Virus record (IMG/VR): IMGVR_UViG_3300025466_000209
Coordinates: 1-21,272 of that record
Direction: 5' to 3' (one strand)
DNA from: a virus
Length of the DNA: 21,272 bases
Each line of letters starts with the position of its first letter. Position 1 is the first letter of the stretch. Made by a program: the position numbers and the translations under genes. The notes under the pieces were generated by a model. That model was not told where the DNA came from. It searched no databases and was given only the letters and a program-made list of their open reading frames with translations. Below are positions 8,029 through 14,925 of this stretch, one piece after another.

Positions 8029-9576
8029 ATGCTAAGTTTAAAATGGTTTAAGAGTGCTGTACAAAACAGTATAGAAAAAGTAGTAGAAAAGAAAATAGAA
8101 CAATTAGAAAAAGAAGAGGGGGAAAATATCCCCTCTTCTATTTACACATCTGAAAATATAGGAGCATGTGGTACAGGAGAATACATAAAGGTTGCATTAA
8201 AGCCTTATTTGAACATTAAAATGGTAAATGATGTACTAACTATTGTATTAGTTGATGGTGGTATATTAACCAAGAACAATGCTACAGCTGATGATTTTAA
8301 TACAGCTAGAACTGCTACAACAGAACAACAACTATTTGCTTTAGTTGCTTCTCCAGAAATAAGAGATGAAAGACGTAAAGAAGAAGCTGAATATGAGAAA
8401 GCTAGTGCTATTAAGAATGGTGTAGAATATCTAAATAAGCTAGATGATTTTGAAATGAAAGATGGTTCTTTGTATCTAAAAGGTATTAGCAGAAGCATTC
8501 CTCCTCTAATGGTAGAAGAATTCTTACAAATCGTTGGTCGTTATCCATTTGTTGGAACAATATCTAAAGATGAAGTGAGTATGTTGCTTGAAGAAGATGA
8601 AGAATATCAAGCTCTTAAGAGGTTCTTTATGTGGTGTTGCTTAAATCCTAGAGCTGAAGTGGCTGATAAATTGTATAACTTCTTAAAGAAGAATGCATTT
8701 AAAATCACTAAGCAAGGATTCTTTGCTGCTCTTAGAAATGTTGTTACAGTGCATGGATCTAATGAACTAGTTCACTTTATAAGTAATGCTTATAATAAAG
8801 TGAAAGCTGTATGGAAGAAGAAACCAGATGAATATCATGTATTCCTAGACAATGGTGAATACAAAATGGTTCATGAAGATGCTATGTATAAAAAAGAAAC
8901 ATGTACATGTTCTTATTGTGATGGTACAGGAACTATTCCTAAGTATGATGAAGAATATGATGATAGTGAAGAGTGTCCAGAATGTGATGGTTCTGGTGAA
9001 TATGAAGATATGGTTCTTGCAGTTAAAGGTGAGAACCTTGGTAACTTGACTGAGCTTTATCTTGATCTTCCTAATAGAGCAGAGAATAGATTCACAGATG
9101 CTTATAGTAGAACATTTGATATTCGCATTGGTAAAGCTGTAAACATGGACCCAGACAAGTGTCGTTGGAACACTGATGATTGTGGTGCTGAAGGTTTACA
9201 TTTCACTAGTGATGAAATTCACTATGTAGGATGTGGAGACACTTCTGTACTTGTGCTCATTAATCCAATGAAGGTGGTGGGAATTGGTGAATCTAAAGGC
9301 AGATGTTGGGAATATTTACCAATTATGACTGTTCCACGTGATGAAGCAACTAGTATATTACATGATCTTGACTTTGATATTCTAGAGCTAGATGAATCTT
9401 ATGCTGTACGTGAGTTAGAAAATCTTGCTGAAAAAGCTACATTAGGTTTTGTAACAGAAGCTACTAAGTATGAATTCAATCTTCCAGCAATTTCCACTGC
9501 TGAAATAAAAGCTATCGTTAAGAATCTCGATGAAATTAATGAACAAATTTCTAAGAGAATCGTAAAAATTGATTAA
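8029..9576 (+). CDS. rIIB: RIIB-like protein with DnaJ-type cysteine cluster
   Basis: The 515-residue protein is recognised by position after RIIA and by RIIB features. There is a region with GRYPFVGTIS and ALKRFFMWCCLNPRAEVADKLYNFLKKN, then KITKQGFFAALRNV, and a later CGAEGLHF motif at residues 385-392, equivalent to the CSxGLH motif of RIIB C-terminal domains. The N-terminus has a helical, charged stretch (residues 11-32). Between the two RIIB parts, residues 292-323 carry CxCxxCxGxG and CPECDGSG, two half-sites of a DnaJ-type zinc finger, linked by an acidic loop. This insertion is not part of T4 RIIB as I know it. It could bind zinc and mediate protein contact. It is the last gene before the tRNA-like and homing-endonuclease region. 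Confidence 0.78.
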   Translation: MLSLKWFKSAVQNSIEKVVEKKIEQLEKEEGENIPSSIYTSENIGACGTGEYIKVALKPYLNIKMVNDVLTIVLVDGGILTKNNATADDFNTARTATTEQQLFALVASPEIRDERRKEEAEYEKASAIKNGVEYLNKLDDFEMKDGSLYLKGISRSIPPLMVEEFLQIVGRYPFVGTISKDEVSMLLEEDEEYQALKRFFMWCCLNPRAEVADKLYNFLKKNAFKITKQGFFAALRNVVTVHGSNELVHFISNAYNKVKAVWKKKPDEYHVFLDNGEYKMVHEDAMYKKETCTCSYCDGTGTIPKYDEEYDDSEECPECDGSGEYEDMVLAVKGENLGNLTELYLDLPNRAENRFTDAYSRTFDIRIGKAVNMDPDKCRWNTDDCGAEGLHFTSDEIHYVGCGDTSVLVLINPMKVVGIGESKGRCWEYLPIMTVPRDEATSILHDLDFDILELDESYAVRELENLAEKATLGFVTEATKYEFNLPAISTAEIKAIVKNLDEINEQISKRIVKID

Positions 9577-9581
9577 ATTTG
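9574..9581 (+). promoter_or_regulatory. Candidate -7 box for the tRNA-like RNA
   Basis: TAAATTTG fits the Bacteroidota -7 consensus TAnnTTTG and overlaps the RIIB stop codon. The start of transcription expected a few bases downstream coincides with the first base of the tRNA-like structure. The -33 side is poor (TTTC at 9548-9551, 22-base spacing), so this is a weak call. Confidence 0.35.
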
Positions 9582-9587
9582 TATCAG

Positions 9588-9659
9588 CCTAGGGTAGCTT
9601 AAATCAGAAAAGCCCTTGATTGTATCTTGGAGATGTAGGTGCAAATCCTTCTCCTAGGC
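9588..9659 (+). tRNA. tRNA-like structure, possibly degenerate (anticodon uncertain, UGU Thr or GUA Tyr)
   Basis: A cloverleaf can be drawn. The acceptor stem CCTAGGG (9588-9594) pairs with TCCTAGG (9652-9658) and can extend by AG/CT outside. TA at 9595-9596 fits positions 8 and 9. The D-stem is GCTT/AAGC (9597-9600, 9610-9613). The T-arm is GTAGG-TGCAAAT-CCTTC (9635-9651) with one T-T mismatch. The anticodon arm is the weak part. CCTTG-ATTGTAT-CTTGG (9614-9630) would give anticodon UGU but has two T-T mismatches and no base 26; shifting by one gives GUA with a U at position 37. The D-loop lacks GG, the discriminator would be C, and no CCA is encoded. It may be a real but divergent phage tRNA, or a decaying one. 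Confidence 0.45.
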
Positions 9660-9670
9660 TTATTTTTATT

Positions 9671-10078
9671 ATGAGAAAGAAATCAATAAAGAAGAAAGCT
9701 GTTCCAAAGCCTAGAGTGGTTAAAACTAGAAATGCAGGTACATTAACAGAATCAGGATTCTGGAGCTTTATAAGAAGTGCATTGAGACAAAAGAGTAGAT
9801 GGTGGAAACCAATTACACAATGTAAAATGGAAGCACGTAGAGCATATAAAGGTGCTAATAAACGTCAGAAGTTTGAATATCAATGTAATGAATGTAAAGG
9901 ATGGTTTCCTGATAAACTGATTAATGTAGACCATATAGTTCCTGCTGGTAGCTTAAATTGTGCAGAAGATCTTCCAGGGTTTGTAGAAAGACTATTTATA
10001 GAAAATGAGGGGCTTCAAGTACTTTGTTCAAGTTGTCATGACAAAAAGACAGCATTAGAAAGAGAAAACAAATCATAA
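9671..10078 (+). CDS. HNH endonuclease
   Basis: From the ATG at 9671 the protein has 135 residues. It has a basic N-terminus (MRKKSIKKKAVPKPR), then FIRSALRQKSRWWKPI, a first CxxC (CNECKGWF), the HNH core VDHIVPAGS, and a second CxxC (CSSCHDKKT), which together form the ββα-metal nuclease with a structural zinc site. This compact type is common as a free-standing phage HNH protein and also occurs in homing elements. An earlier in-frame ATG at 9620 falls inside the tRNA-like structure, so I prefer 9671, which is preceded by TTTTTATT. A NUMOD1 fragment lies directly downstream in another frame, so the gene may belong to a homing insertion after RIIB. Confidence 0.85.
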   Translation: MRKKSIKKKAVPKPRVVKTRNAGTLTESGFWSFIRSALRQKSRWWKPITQCKMEARRAYKGANKRQKFEYQCNECKGWFPDKLINVDHIVPAGSLNCAEDLPGFVERLFIENEGLQVLCSSCHDKKTALERENKS

Positions 10079-10178
10079 AATATTTGGTAGTTTGCTCTTT
10101 TCTTGTTATAGAGGTGCTATTAGAAACTGTTTAGTTGGACTAGCTAAAACAGCAGGAGGATTTATTTGGAAATATTAA
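10059..10178 (+). pseudogene. NUMOD1 remnant of a homing endonuclease
   Basis: The 118 bases between the HNH gene and the next start hold an open frame without a usable ATG. It reads FGSLLFSCYRGAIRNCLVG and then LAKTAGGFIWKY followed by TAA at 10176-10178. The ending KTAGGFIWKY after a short helix-turn-helix is the signature of NUMOD1, a DNA-binding module at the C-terminus of many homing endonucleases. The frame differs from that of the HNH gene and opens only at about 10059. The rest of the nuclease is absent, so this is a scar of a deleted or recombined homing endonuclease, or the HNH protein once continued into it before a frameshift. Confidence 0.7.
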
Positions 10179-10196
10179 AACTAAATCAGACAAGCA

Positions 10197-10475
10197 ATGA
10201 AAGATGAAGAGAAAATAGAACTTTCTATTAATACAAAACCTTCTTTTACAGAGACATGGTATGAAGGACATGTTACATATTTAGGAGAAGAACATAAGTT
10301 CTGGTTGATACATCCTGATGGTGTAGATCCTAATAATAATGAGTATGAACTAGACATAAGATGGTTCTTTGCTAGAGTTCCTAGAGAAATCAGAGGATTG
10401 TATCCACAAATTATTTCAGCATTTAAACAAAAACAAAATGATACAAGGAACAACAAAGACAGAAGCTCATTATAG
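10197..10475 (+). CDS. Hypothetical protein
   Basis: This 92-residue protein is not recognised. Residues 15-50 look beta-rich (FTETWYEGHVTYLGEEHKFW, LIHPDGVDP), followed by IRWFFARVPREIRGLYPQII. It resembles a small conserved domain with aromatic residues on a sheet, but I know no function. Its last 38 bases overlap the start of the PD-(D/E)XK nuclease gene, which implies translational coupling. The C-terminal tail (KQKQNDTRNNKDRSSL) lies in that overlap and may be unstructured. Confidence 0.7.
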   Translation: MKDEEKIELSINTKPSFTETWYEGHVTYLGEEHKFWLIHPDGVDPNNNEYELDIRWFFARVPREIRGLYPQIISAFKQKQNDTRNNKDRSSL

Positions 10476-11475
10476 AGCTATAATAATGGATAGTTCATCA
10501 AGCTTAAAGGAATTCTCCACTAATAGAAGAAAGTATCATAAGAGATATATTCTTAATGAGAAGGTGGAAGAAGAAGATAGTAAAGCCTCTGTAATGGGTA
10601 GACTTGTAGAAACATTACTTATGGAAGAACATTTGTTCGATAAGAAGTTTCACATGTCTATTGTTACAAATGCTCCAACAGCACTTATGTTAGATTTTGT
10701 AGAGGCTCTATATAAACATACATTAGCAGCTACAGATGAGAATGGTGCAATTAGTAGAACATTTGAAGAAATAGCTATAGATGCACATAAAGATTCTGGA
10801 TTCAAGATTAAACTTGATGCTGTTCTTGCTAAGTTTATAGGAAGTGATGCTGAAGTGTATTATAAGGAGATTAGAGAGGTGAGAAGTAAAGGATTGACAG
10901 TTGTTACCACTGATGATGTTACACAAGCTAATAGAATCGTAGAGACTCTTAAGACTAATGATGCCACTGCTCCTATTGTAAACCTTGTAGAAAGTGATAG
11001 ATTTAACATTCATAATCAATTACAAATAGAAGGATATACAGTGTTAGGTCATACATTTAAAAGTATGATGGATAAGGTGGTGATAGATCATAAAGAGAAA
11101 ACTATTCAAGTGTACGATCTTAAATGTACTTGGTCTGTAGAGAATTTCTATGAAGAGTATTATCTATATAGAAGAAGCTACATTCAAGCATATTTATATT
11201 TTGAAGGTGCAAAGCAATCTTTTGCTGATCTAACTGATTACACTGTTCTCTATCCTAAGTTTATTGTTTGTGACAGTACAAACTATATGCGTCCATTAAT
11301 CTATGAAATGACTGACACCTCTATGGATCATGCATTCAGTGGATTTACACATAGAGGACGTGAATATCCAGGTGTTAAGAAGATCATTAAGGATTTACAA
11401 TGGGCTATTAAAAATGATACATGGGATGTATCTAGAGAAAACAGTATTGCTAATAGTGTGGTAAAAATAAATTAA
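10438..11475 (+). CDS. PD-(D/E)XK exonuclease (Exo8/RecB-like)
   Basis: From the ATG at 10438 the protein has 345 residues. It begins with a motif like those of phage Exo8-type nucleases (HYRAIIMDSSSSLKEF), then GRLVETLLME, whose Glu58 fits the first helix of the fold. The catalytic core is FKSMMDKVVID (Asp212), QVYDLKCT (Asp227-x-Lys229) and the helix YYLYRRSYIQAYLYF with the conserved Gln250. These enzymes digest double-stranded DNA from ends and feed ssDNA to a recombinase or annealing protein, so it would pair with RecA, the ssDNA-binding protein and an intact Sak4. An ORF from 10369 extends the frame upstream, but that part is the shadow of the preceding gene. The stop shares a base with the next start at 11475. 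Confidence 0.82.
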   Translation: MIQGTTKTEAHYRAIIMDSSSSLKEFSTNRRKYHKRYILNEKVEEEDSKASVMGRLVETLLMEEHLFDKKFHMSIVTNAPTALMLDFVEALYKHTLAATDENGAISRTFEEIAIDAHKDSGFKIKLDAVLAKFIGSDAEVYYKEIREVRSKGLTVVTTDDVTQANRIVETLKTNDATAPIVNLVESDRFNIHNQLQIEGYTVLGHTFKSMMDKVVIDHKEKTIQVYDLKCTWSVENFYEEYYLYRRSYIQAYLYFEGAKQSFADLTDYTVLYPKFIVCDSTNYMRPLIYEMTDTSMDHAFSGFTHRGREYPGVKKIIKDLQWAIKNDTWDVSRENSIANSVVKIN

Positions 11476-12026
11476 TGGAAGTAAAAAAGACAATCACTAG
11501 TATATTCATTGTTCCTACGCTTGGTATTGCAAAAGAGAAGCTTATAGACAATGGGTATATTAATGGATATATTAAGGATGAAAGAAAGGATGTACAGTAT
11601 GAAAATGCTGTATATCTTCTCTTTAAGCCTGCTGATTTATATAAATTCAAAAGCTTTTTAGATACAGAGTATGAACGTACAAAGTCTATAGTTGATGATT
11701 ATGATTATGAAGATGGGTATGTTGTAATAGTTTATACACTCAACAAAAGATTGGATGATGACATTGCTCTAATTAAAGCAGGTAAATATTCCCAAACTTC
11801 TAGTAAATTTCAAGGTATATTCCCTAAACTAGTCAAATTAAAGAGAAATGGATTGCATAAGGATGAAATAAGCATTCAATATCGCATCTTTAATAAGACA
11901 GAAGACCTACGTCAATATTGGGAAGATAAACTTGGGGTGGATTTTGAAGATGATTGGGAAGTATGGGATGGATTTAATGAAGAAGCAGAATCTCTTAACC
12001 TCGATAAACTTAAAGAAAATGTATAA
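11475..12026 (+). CDS. Hypothetical protein
   Basis: This 183-residue protein is not recognised. It has a beta-alpha start (SIFIVPTLGIAKEKLIDNGY), a middle part YENAVYLLFKPADLYKFKSF with alternating hydrophobic residues, and an acidic C-terminus (VDFEDDWEVWDGFNEEAE). The segment YEDGYVVIVYTLNKRLDDDI suggests a mixed alpha/beta domain. It overlaps the previous stop by one base and the next gene by eight bases, so it belongs to the same transcript as the PD-(D/E)XK nuclease and may act with it. Confidence 0.7.
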   Translation: MEVKKTITSIFIVPTLGIAKEKLIDNGYINGYIKDERKDVQYENAVYLLFKPADLYKFKSFLDTEYERTKSIVDDYDYEDGYVVIVYTLNKRLDDDIALIKAGKYSQTSSKFQGIFPKLVKLKRNGLHKDEISIQYRIFNKTEDLRQYWEDKLGVDFEDDWEVWDGFNEEAESLNLDKLKENV

Positions 12027-12237
12027 TAAAGAACTATTAGAACAGTTATTGAAAGAGTTTGGCTTAACCAATACAATTATATTCTGCAAAATGGAAGCAG
12101 CAAAGAATGACATCCTATACAAAGATTGTGTAGGAAAAGGAGATGATGAGTGTGTAGAATATGATTTTGAAAGAGACTGGTGGAAAAGCCAGCTTAAACA
12201 ATTAGATTTTGAATTAAAAGCACGTATAATCAATTAA
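12019..12237 (+). CDS. Small hypothetical protein
   Basis: From the ATG at 12019 this is a 72-residue protein (MYNKELLEQLLKEFG...). An in-frame ATG at 11932 is within the preceding gene and the residues it adds are not convincing. The sequence has an N-terminal helix, a CKMEAAKND segment, and an acidic, aromatic stretch ending WWKSQLKQLDFELKARI. Function is unknown. It is co-transcribed with its neighbours, with two bases to the next start. Confidence 0.6.
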   Translation: MYNKELLEQLLKEFGLTNTIIFCKMEAAKNDILYKDCVGKGDDECVEYDFERDWWKSQLKQLDFELKARIIN

Positions 12238-12239
12238 TT

Positions 12240-12623
12240 ATGACAGGACAAGAATTATTAGAAACCTATCCAAAAGCAGCTGGAGTAGTTAAAAAGTTCT
12301 ATTTAAATCAGCTAATGGACTCTCTACAAGATGATAGCATTAGTCCTGAATACAGAGACTCAATTAAAGCACAAGAGTCCTATTTTGGTAATGATATTAT
12401 TGCAAATTTTATTGATGTTTCTCCTAGAGGATTATTCGATGTATTTGATGATAATAAAGTGTATATAGAAATACTTGTAGATTATAAGGATGGTGTAATA
12501 TTTACATACACTGTCAGAGATCTTGGTGAAATGTACACAGAACCAATTAAGTACAATGTAAGAAAAGAAGCTGAAGCAGTTGCTGTAGAACAAGCATTTA
12601 AATTATTAAATGATAAACTATGA
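12240..12623 (+). CDS. Hypothetical protein
   Basis: This 127-residue protein is not recognised. It begins with helical segments (GQELLETYPKAAGVVKKFYL, NQLMDSLQDD), then a beta part (KVYIEILVDYKDGVIFTYTV) and a final helix (RKEAEAVAVEQAFKLLNDKL). The mixed layout suggests a small alpha-beta domain, perhaps like the short conserved proteins that accompany phage nucleotide genes. The stop overlaps the next ATG (ATGA). Confidence 0.65.
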   Translation: MTGQELLETYPKAAGVVKKFYLNQLMDSLQDDSISPEYRDSIKAQESYFGNDIIANFIDVSPRGLFDVFDDNKVYIEILVDYKDGVIFTYTVRDLGEMYTEPIKYNVRKEAEAVAVEQAFKLLNDKL

Positions 12624-12913
12624 GAAAAATAACAAGGGATGCATATGATGCATTTCAAGCAAAGAAAAGATTTAAAAAAGATAATACAGAAGTGAAGGTA
12701 TTTAATGGGGAGTCTCATTTATATCTATTTGGTAATGAAATAGTTAAGACAGATAAGGGTGATGTATGGATTTCAGATGGTAGATATCGTCCTAGCAAGA
12801 CCACTTCAGAAAGATTAAGTGCATTCGTATACATTAGAGTTAATAACGGACACTTTATTATTAACAATCAACTTAGATGGGATGGTCGTTGGTTAAATAT
12901 CTCAAAATTATGA
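12620..12913 (+). CDS. Hypothetical protein, basic, beta-rich
   Basis: This 97-residue protein is not recognised. It has a basic N-terminal helix (YDAFQAKKRFKKDNTEVKV), then a series of short beta strands (SHLYLFGNEIVK, DVWISDGRY, AFVYIRVNNGHFIINN) and a final NQLRWDGRWLNIS. The layout resembles a small nucleic-acid-binding or structural domain, but that is a guess. It overlaps the preceding stop and the next ATG by four bases each. Confidence 0.65.
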   Translation: MRKITRDAYDAFQAKKRFKKDNTEVKVFNGESHLYLFGNEIVKTDKGDVWISDGRYRPSKTTSERLSAFVYIRVNNGHFIINNQLRWDGRWLNISKL

Positions 12914-13161
12914 TAGATGAAATAGTAGAAGTGGTTGTAAAGAAGTTCTACACTAGAAGTAATGTAGGAATTACTAAATACAACACCACATTAAAAGAAA
13001 ACAATAAGGATAACTTTCTTAATCATCTACAGGAAGAGTTAATGGATGCCACTTTATATCTGCAGAAGCTTATGGATCTAGATATGGAATTAACTAAATT
13101 GGTTAATCAACATTCAAATGATGCAGAATTAGGAATGGCAATAAGGAAAATGGTTAGTTAG
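12910..13161 (+). CDS. Small helical protein, possibly MazG-like
   Basis: From the ATG at 12910, which overlaps the previous stop as ATGA, the protein has 83 residues. The segment NHLQEELMDATLYLQKLMD resembles the helix bearing the EExxD metal-binding motif of MazG-like nucleotide pyrophosphohydrolases, and its place just before ribonucleotide reductase would suit a role in nucleotide pools. The domain would be short compared with full MazG, and the second metal-binding motif is not obvious, so I keep this as a weak suggestion. The longer in-frame ORF beginning at 12877 is rejected because it would run further into the upstream gene. Confidence 0.5.
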   Translation: MIDEIVEVVVKKFYTRSNVGITKYNTTLKENNKDNFLNHLQEELMDATLYLQKLMDLDMELTKLVNQHSNDAELGMAIRKMVS

Positions 13162-13176
13162 AATTTTATAAAACAC

Positions 13177-13207
13177 TTGGTTTATAACAAGGGGTGTTGT
13201 AAATTTA
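13177..13207 (+). promoter_or_regulatory. Candidate promoter for ribonucleotide reductase
   Basis: TTG (13177-13179) followed after 20 bases by TAAATTTA (13200-13207) is close to the Bacteroidota pattern TTTG-N20-TAnnTTTG, with the last base of the -7 box differing. It lies in the 84-base gap before the reductase gene, about 40 bases from its ATG. Confidence 0.35.
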
Positions 13208-13213
13208 CACCCC
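13191..13213 (+). other. GC-rich hairpin before ribonucleotide reductase
   Basis: GGGGTGT (13191-13197) pairs with ACACCCC (13207-13213) around a 9-base loop, followed by four more C and TTATTATATAA. It could end the upstream operon or act as a regulatory hairpin in the leader. The U-tract is poor for a strong terminator. A run of eight C spans 13210-13217. Confidence 0.45.
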
Positions 13214-13245
13214 CCCCTTATTATATAACTAAAAAACAAACATTT

Positions 13246-14224
13246 ATGGATTTAGGACTGGAAGCATTGAGTAACATTACAATTTTTAGTAAATACGCAA
13301 AATATTTACCAGAATTGAAAAGAAGAGAAACCTGGGATGAGATAGTGGATAGGTATGAAAGTATGATGATCAAAAAGTATCCTAAATTAGAAATTGCTAT
13401 AAAGCAAAGTTCACAGTTTATAAGGGAGAAAAAGGTGTTACCATCTATGAGAGCTCTGCAATTTGCAGGAGTGGCAGCTGAAGTGAATAATTCACGCATA
13501 TACAACTGCTGTTTCCTACCAATTGATAGCTTACATAGCTTTAGTGAGACAATGTTCTTATTACTAGGAGGTACAGGAGTGGGATATTCTGTTCAGAAGC
13601 ATCATGTTGACCAACTACCCACTATTAAGAGAAAAGAAACTCACAAGAACAGAAACTGGCTTATTGAAGATTCTATCATGGGATGGGCAGATGCTATCAA
13701 AGTGTTGATGAAGTTCTATTTTGAAGGTGGTGCAAAGCCTAAGTTTGATTTTAGAGCCATTAGACACAAAGGAGCAAGACTAGTTACAGCTGGAGGTAAA
13801 GCTCCTGGTCCAGAACCTCTTAAAATATGTCTTATGCATGTAGATGCTATAATGGAACGTAAAGAGAATGGATCTAAGCTTACACCATTAGAATGCCATG
13901 ATATATTATGTCATATTGCTAATAGTGTTCTTGCAGGTGGAATTAGAAGAAGTGCAATGATTGCTTTGTTTTCTTATGATGATGAAGAAATGATCACTTC
14001 TAAGTATGGTGATTGGTGGGAATTGAATGAGCAAAGAGGTAGAGCTAACAATTCAGCTGTTCTTGAGAGAGGAGTTGTTACACAACAGGAGTTTAATTCT
14101 CTATGGGAAAGGATTGAAGCAAGTGGATCTGGTGAACCTGGAATCTATTGGACTAACAATAAAGATTGGGGTACTAATCCATGTTGTGAAATAGCTTTAC
14201 GTCCTTATCAATTCTGTAATCTCT
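13246..14224 (+). CDS. nrdJ: Class II ribonucleotide reductase, exon 1
   Basis: This is the N-terminal 326 residues of an adenosylcobalamin-dependent reductase of the monomeric RTPR type. It converts ribonucleotides to deoxyribonucleotides. Visible landmarks are PSMRALQFAG, YNCCFLPIDSLHSF (redox Cys), LLLGGTGVGYSVQ, and the active-site segment NPCCEIALRPYQFCNL. In that segment the Cys, Glu and second Cys fall at +0, +2 and +11, the same spacing as Cys408, Glu410 and Cys419 of the Lactobacillus leichmannii enzyme. I start it at the ATG at 13246, which follows an A-rich leader, rather than at 13177, whose extra residues come from the hairpin region. The frame stops just past the splice site at a TAA inside the intron. 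Exon 1 ends after T14224, where it is joined to 14953. Confidence 0.9.
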
Positions 14225-14422
14225 AAACTTTATGGAGATTTAAAACCCTGAGAATTGCTGGGAACTCTGACCACATAATGGTGAAGACAATCAGCAGCCG
14301 AGCTTAGAAATAAGAAGGTTCAACGACTAGTCGAAAGACGTACACTCAAGTGAGTGGAAGCACAGGGCCCCTAAAAAGGGTGATGATATAGTCTGAACAA
14401 TATAGAAATATATTGATGAAAA

Positions 14423-14454
14423 TTTGGAAATCTCGAATAAGTTTTGTAACTTTG
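14423..14454 (+). promoter_or_regulatory. Promoter inside the intron, before the endonuclease gene
   Basis: TTTG (14423-14426) and TAACTTTG (14447-14454) are separated by 20 bases, an exact fit to the Bacteroidota consensus TTTG-N19-21-TAnnTTTG. Transcription would begin about 10 bases before the ATG at 14470, leaving a very short leader. This would let the endonuclease be made from its own transcript rather than only from the unspliced reductase RNA. Confidence 0.65.
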
Positions 14455-14469
14455 TAAAAATACAAAATT

Positions 14470-14925
14470 ATGAGAATAAATCGAGAAGGTTATAAAATAT
14501 CTGAGACAGAACGAGAATGTACTAATTGTGGTACAATGTTTCTTAAAACCTCTAAAACAGTGACTCTTTGCAATAAATGTAATTCAGAACGAGTAAAATG
14601 TACAGATCCTGAATCAAAAATGTTACAAAGAGCAAAAAGTCGAGCTAAATTAAAAGGTTTAGAATTTGATTTAACTGTAAAGGATATTATTATACCAAAA
14701 TATTGCCCAATTCTAGGTTTAGAATTACTTTGTAAAACAGGAATTTCAGGAGGACAAAATAATTCTCCAGCATTAGATAGAATAGATTCAAAAGGGGGCT
14801 ATACTAAAACTAATGTAAGAGTTATAAGTCACTTAGCAAATATGATGAAAAGTTGTGCTAATAATTCTGAAATGATAAAATTTGCAGATTGGGTTAATAA
14901 AAACATTCCAAAGGATTCTAATTAA
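14470..14925 (+). CDS. Intron-encoded HNH-type homing endonuclease
   Basis: The 151-residue protein has an N-terminal zinc ribbon (CTNCGTMF, LCNKCN), then SRAKLKGLEFDLTVKDI, CPILGLELLCKTG, and the segment SPALDRIDSKGGYTKTNVRV followed by ISHLANMMKS. The DRIDSxxGYxxxNVRVIS pattern followed by N-x-M-K is typical of a group of phage HNH-superfamily endonucleases. The first catalytic His of a classic HNH is not obvious in it. It sits inside the group I intron, so it presumably cuts the intronless reductase gene near the splice junction and promotes intron homing. The ORF starts shortly after a promoter and ends 27 bases before the 3' splice site. Confidence 0.85.
   Translation: MRINREGYKISETERECTNCGTMFLKTSKTVTLCNKCNSERVKCTDPESKMLQRAKSRAKLKGLEFDLTVKDIIIPKYCPILGLELLCKTGISGGQNNSPALDRIDSKGGYTKTNVRVISHLANMMKSCANNSEMIKFADWVNKNIPKDSN

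Noticed and set aside
8852-9049. Second plus-strand ORF inside the RIIB-like gene
   Set aside because: It is a shadow in another frame over the cysteine-cluster region; the RIIB frame has clear motifs and the shadow has none.
9620-9670. Upstream ATG at 9620 as the start of the HNH endonuclease
   Set aside because: The extra 17 residues come from the tRNA-like structure and do not resemble HNH proteins; the ATG at 9671 follows an A/T-rich leader and gives a normal basic N-terminus.
10369-10437. Longer start for the PD-(D/E)XK nuclease
   Set aside because: The extra residues lie over the preceding gene in another frame and have no family resemblance; the ATG at 10438 starts just before the conserved first motif.
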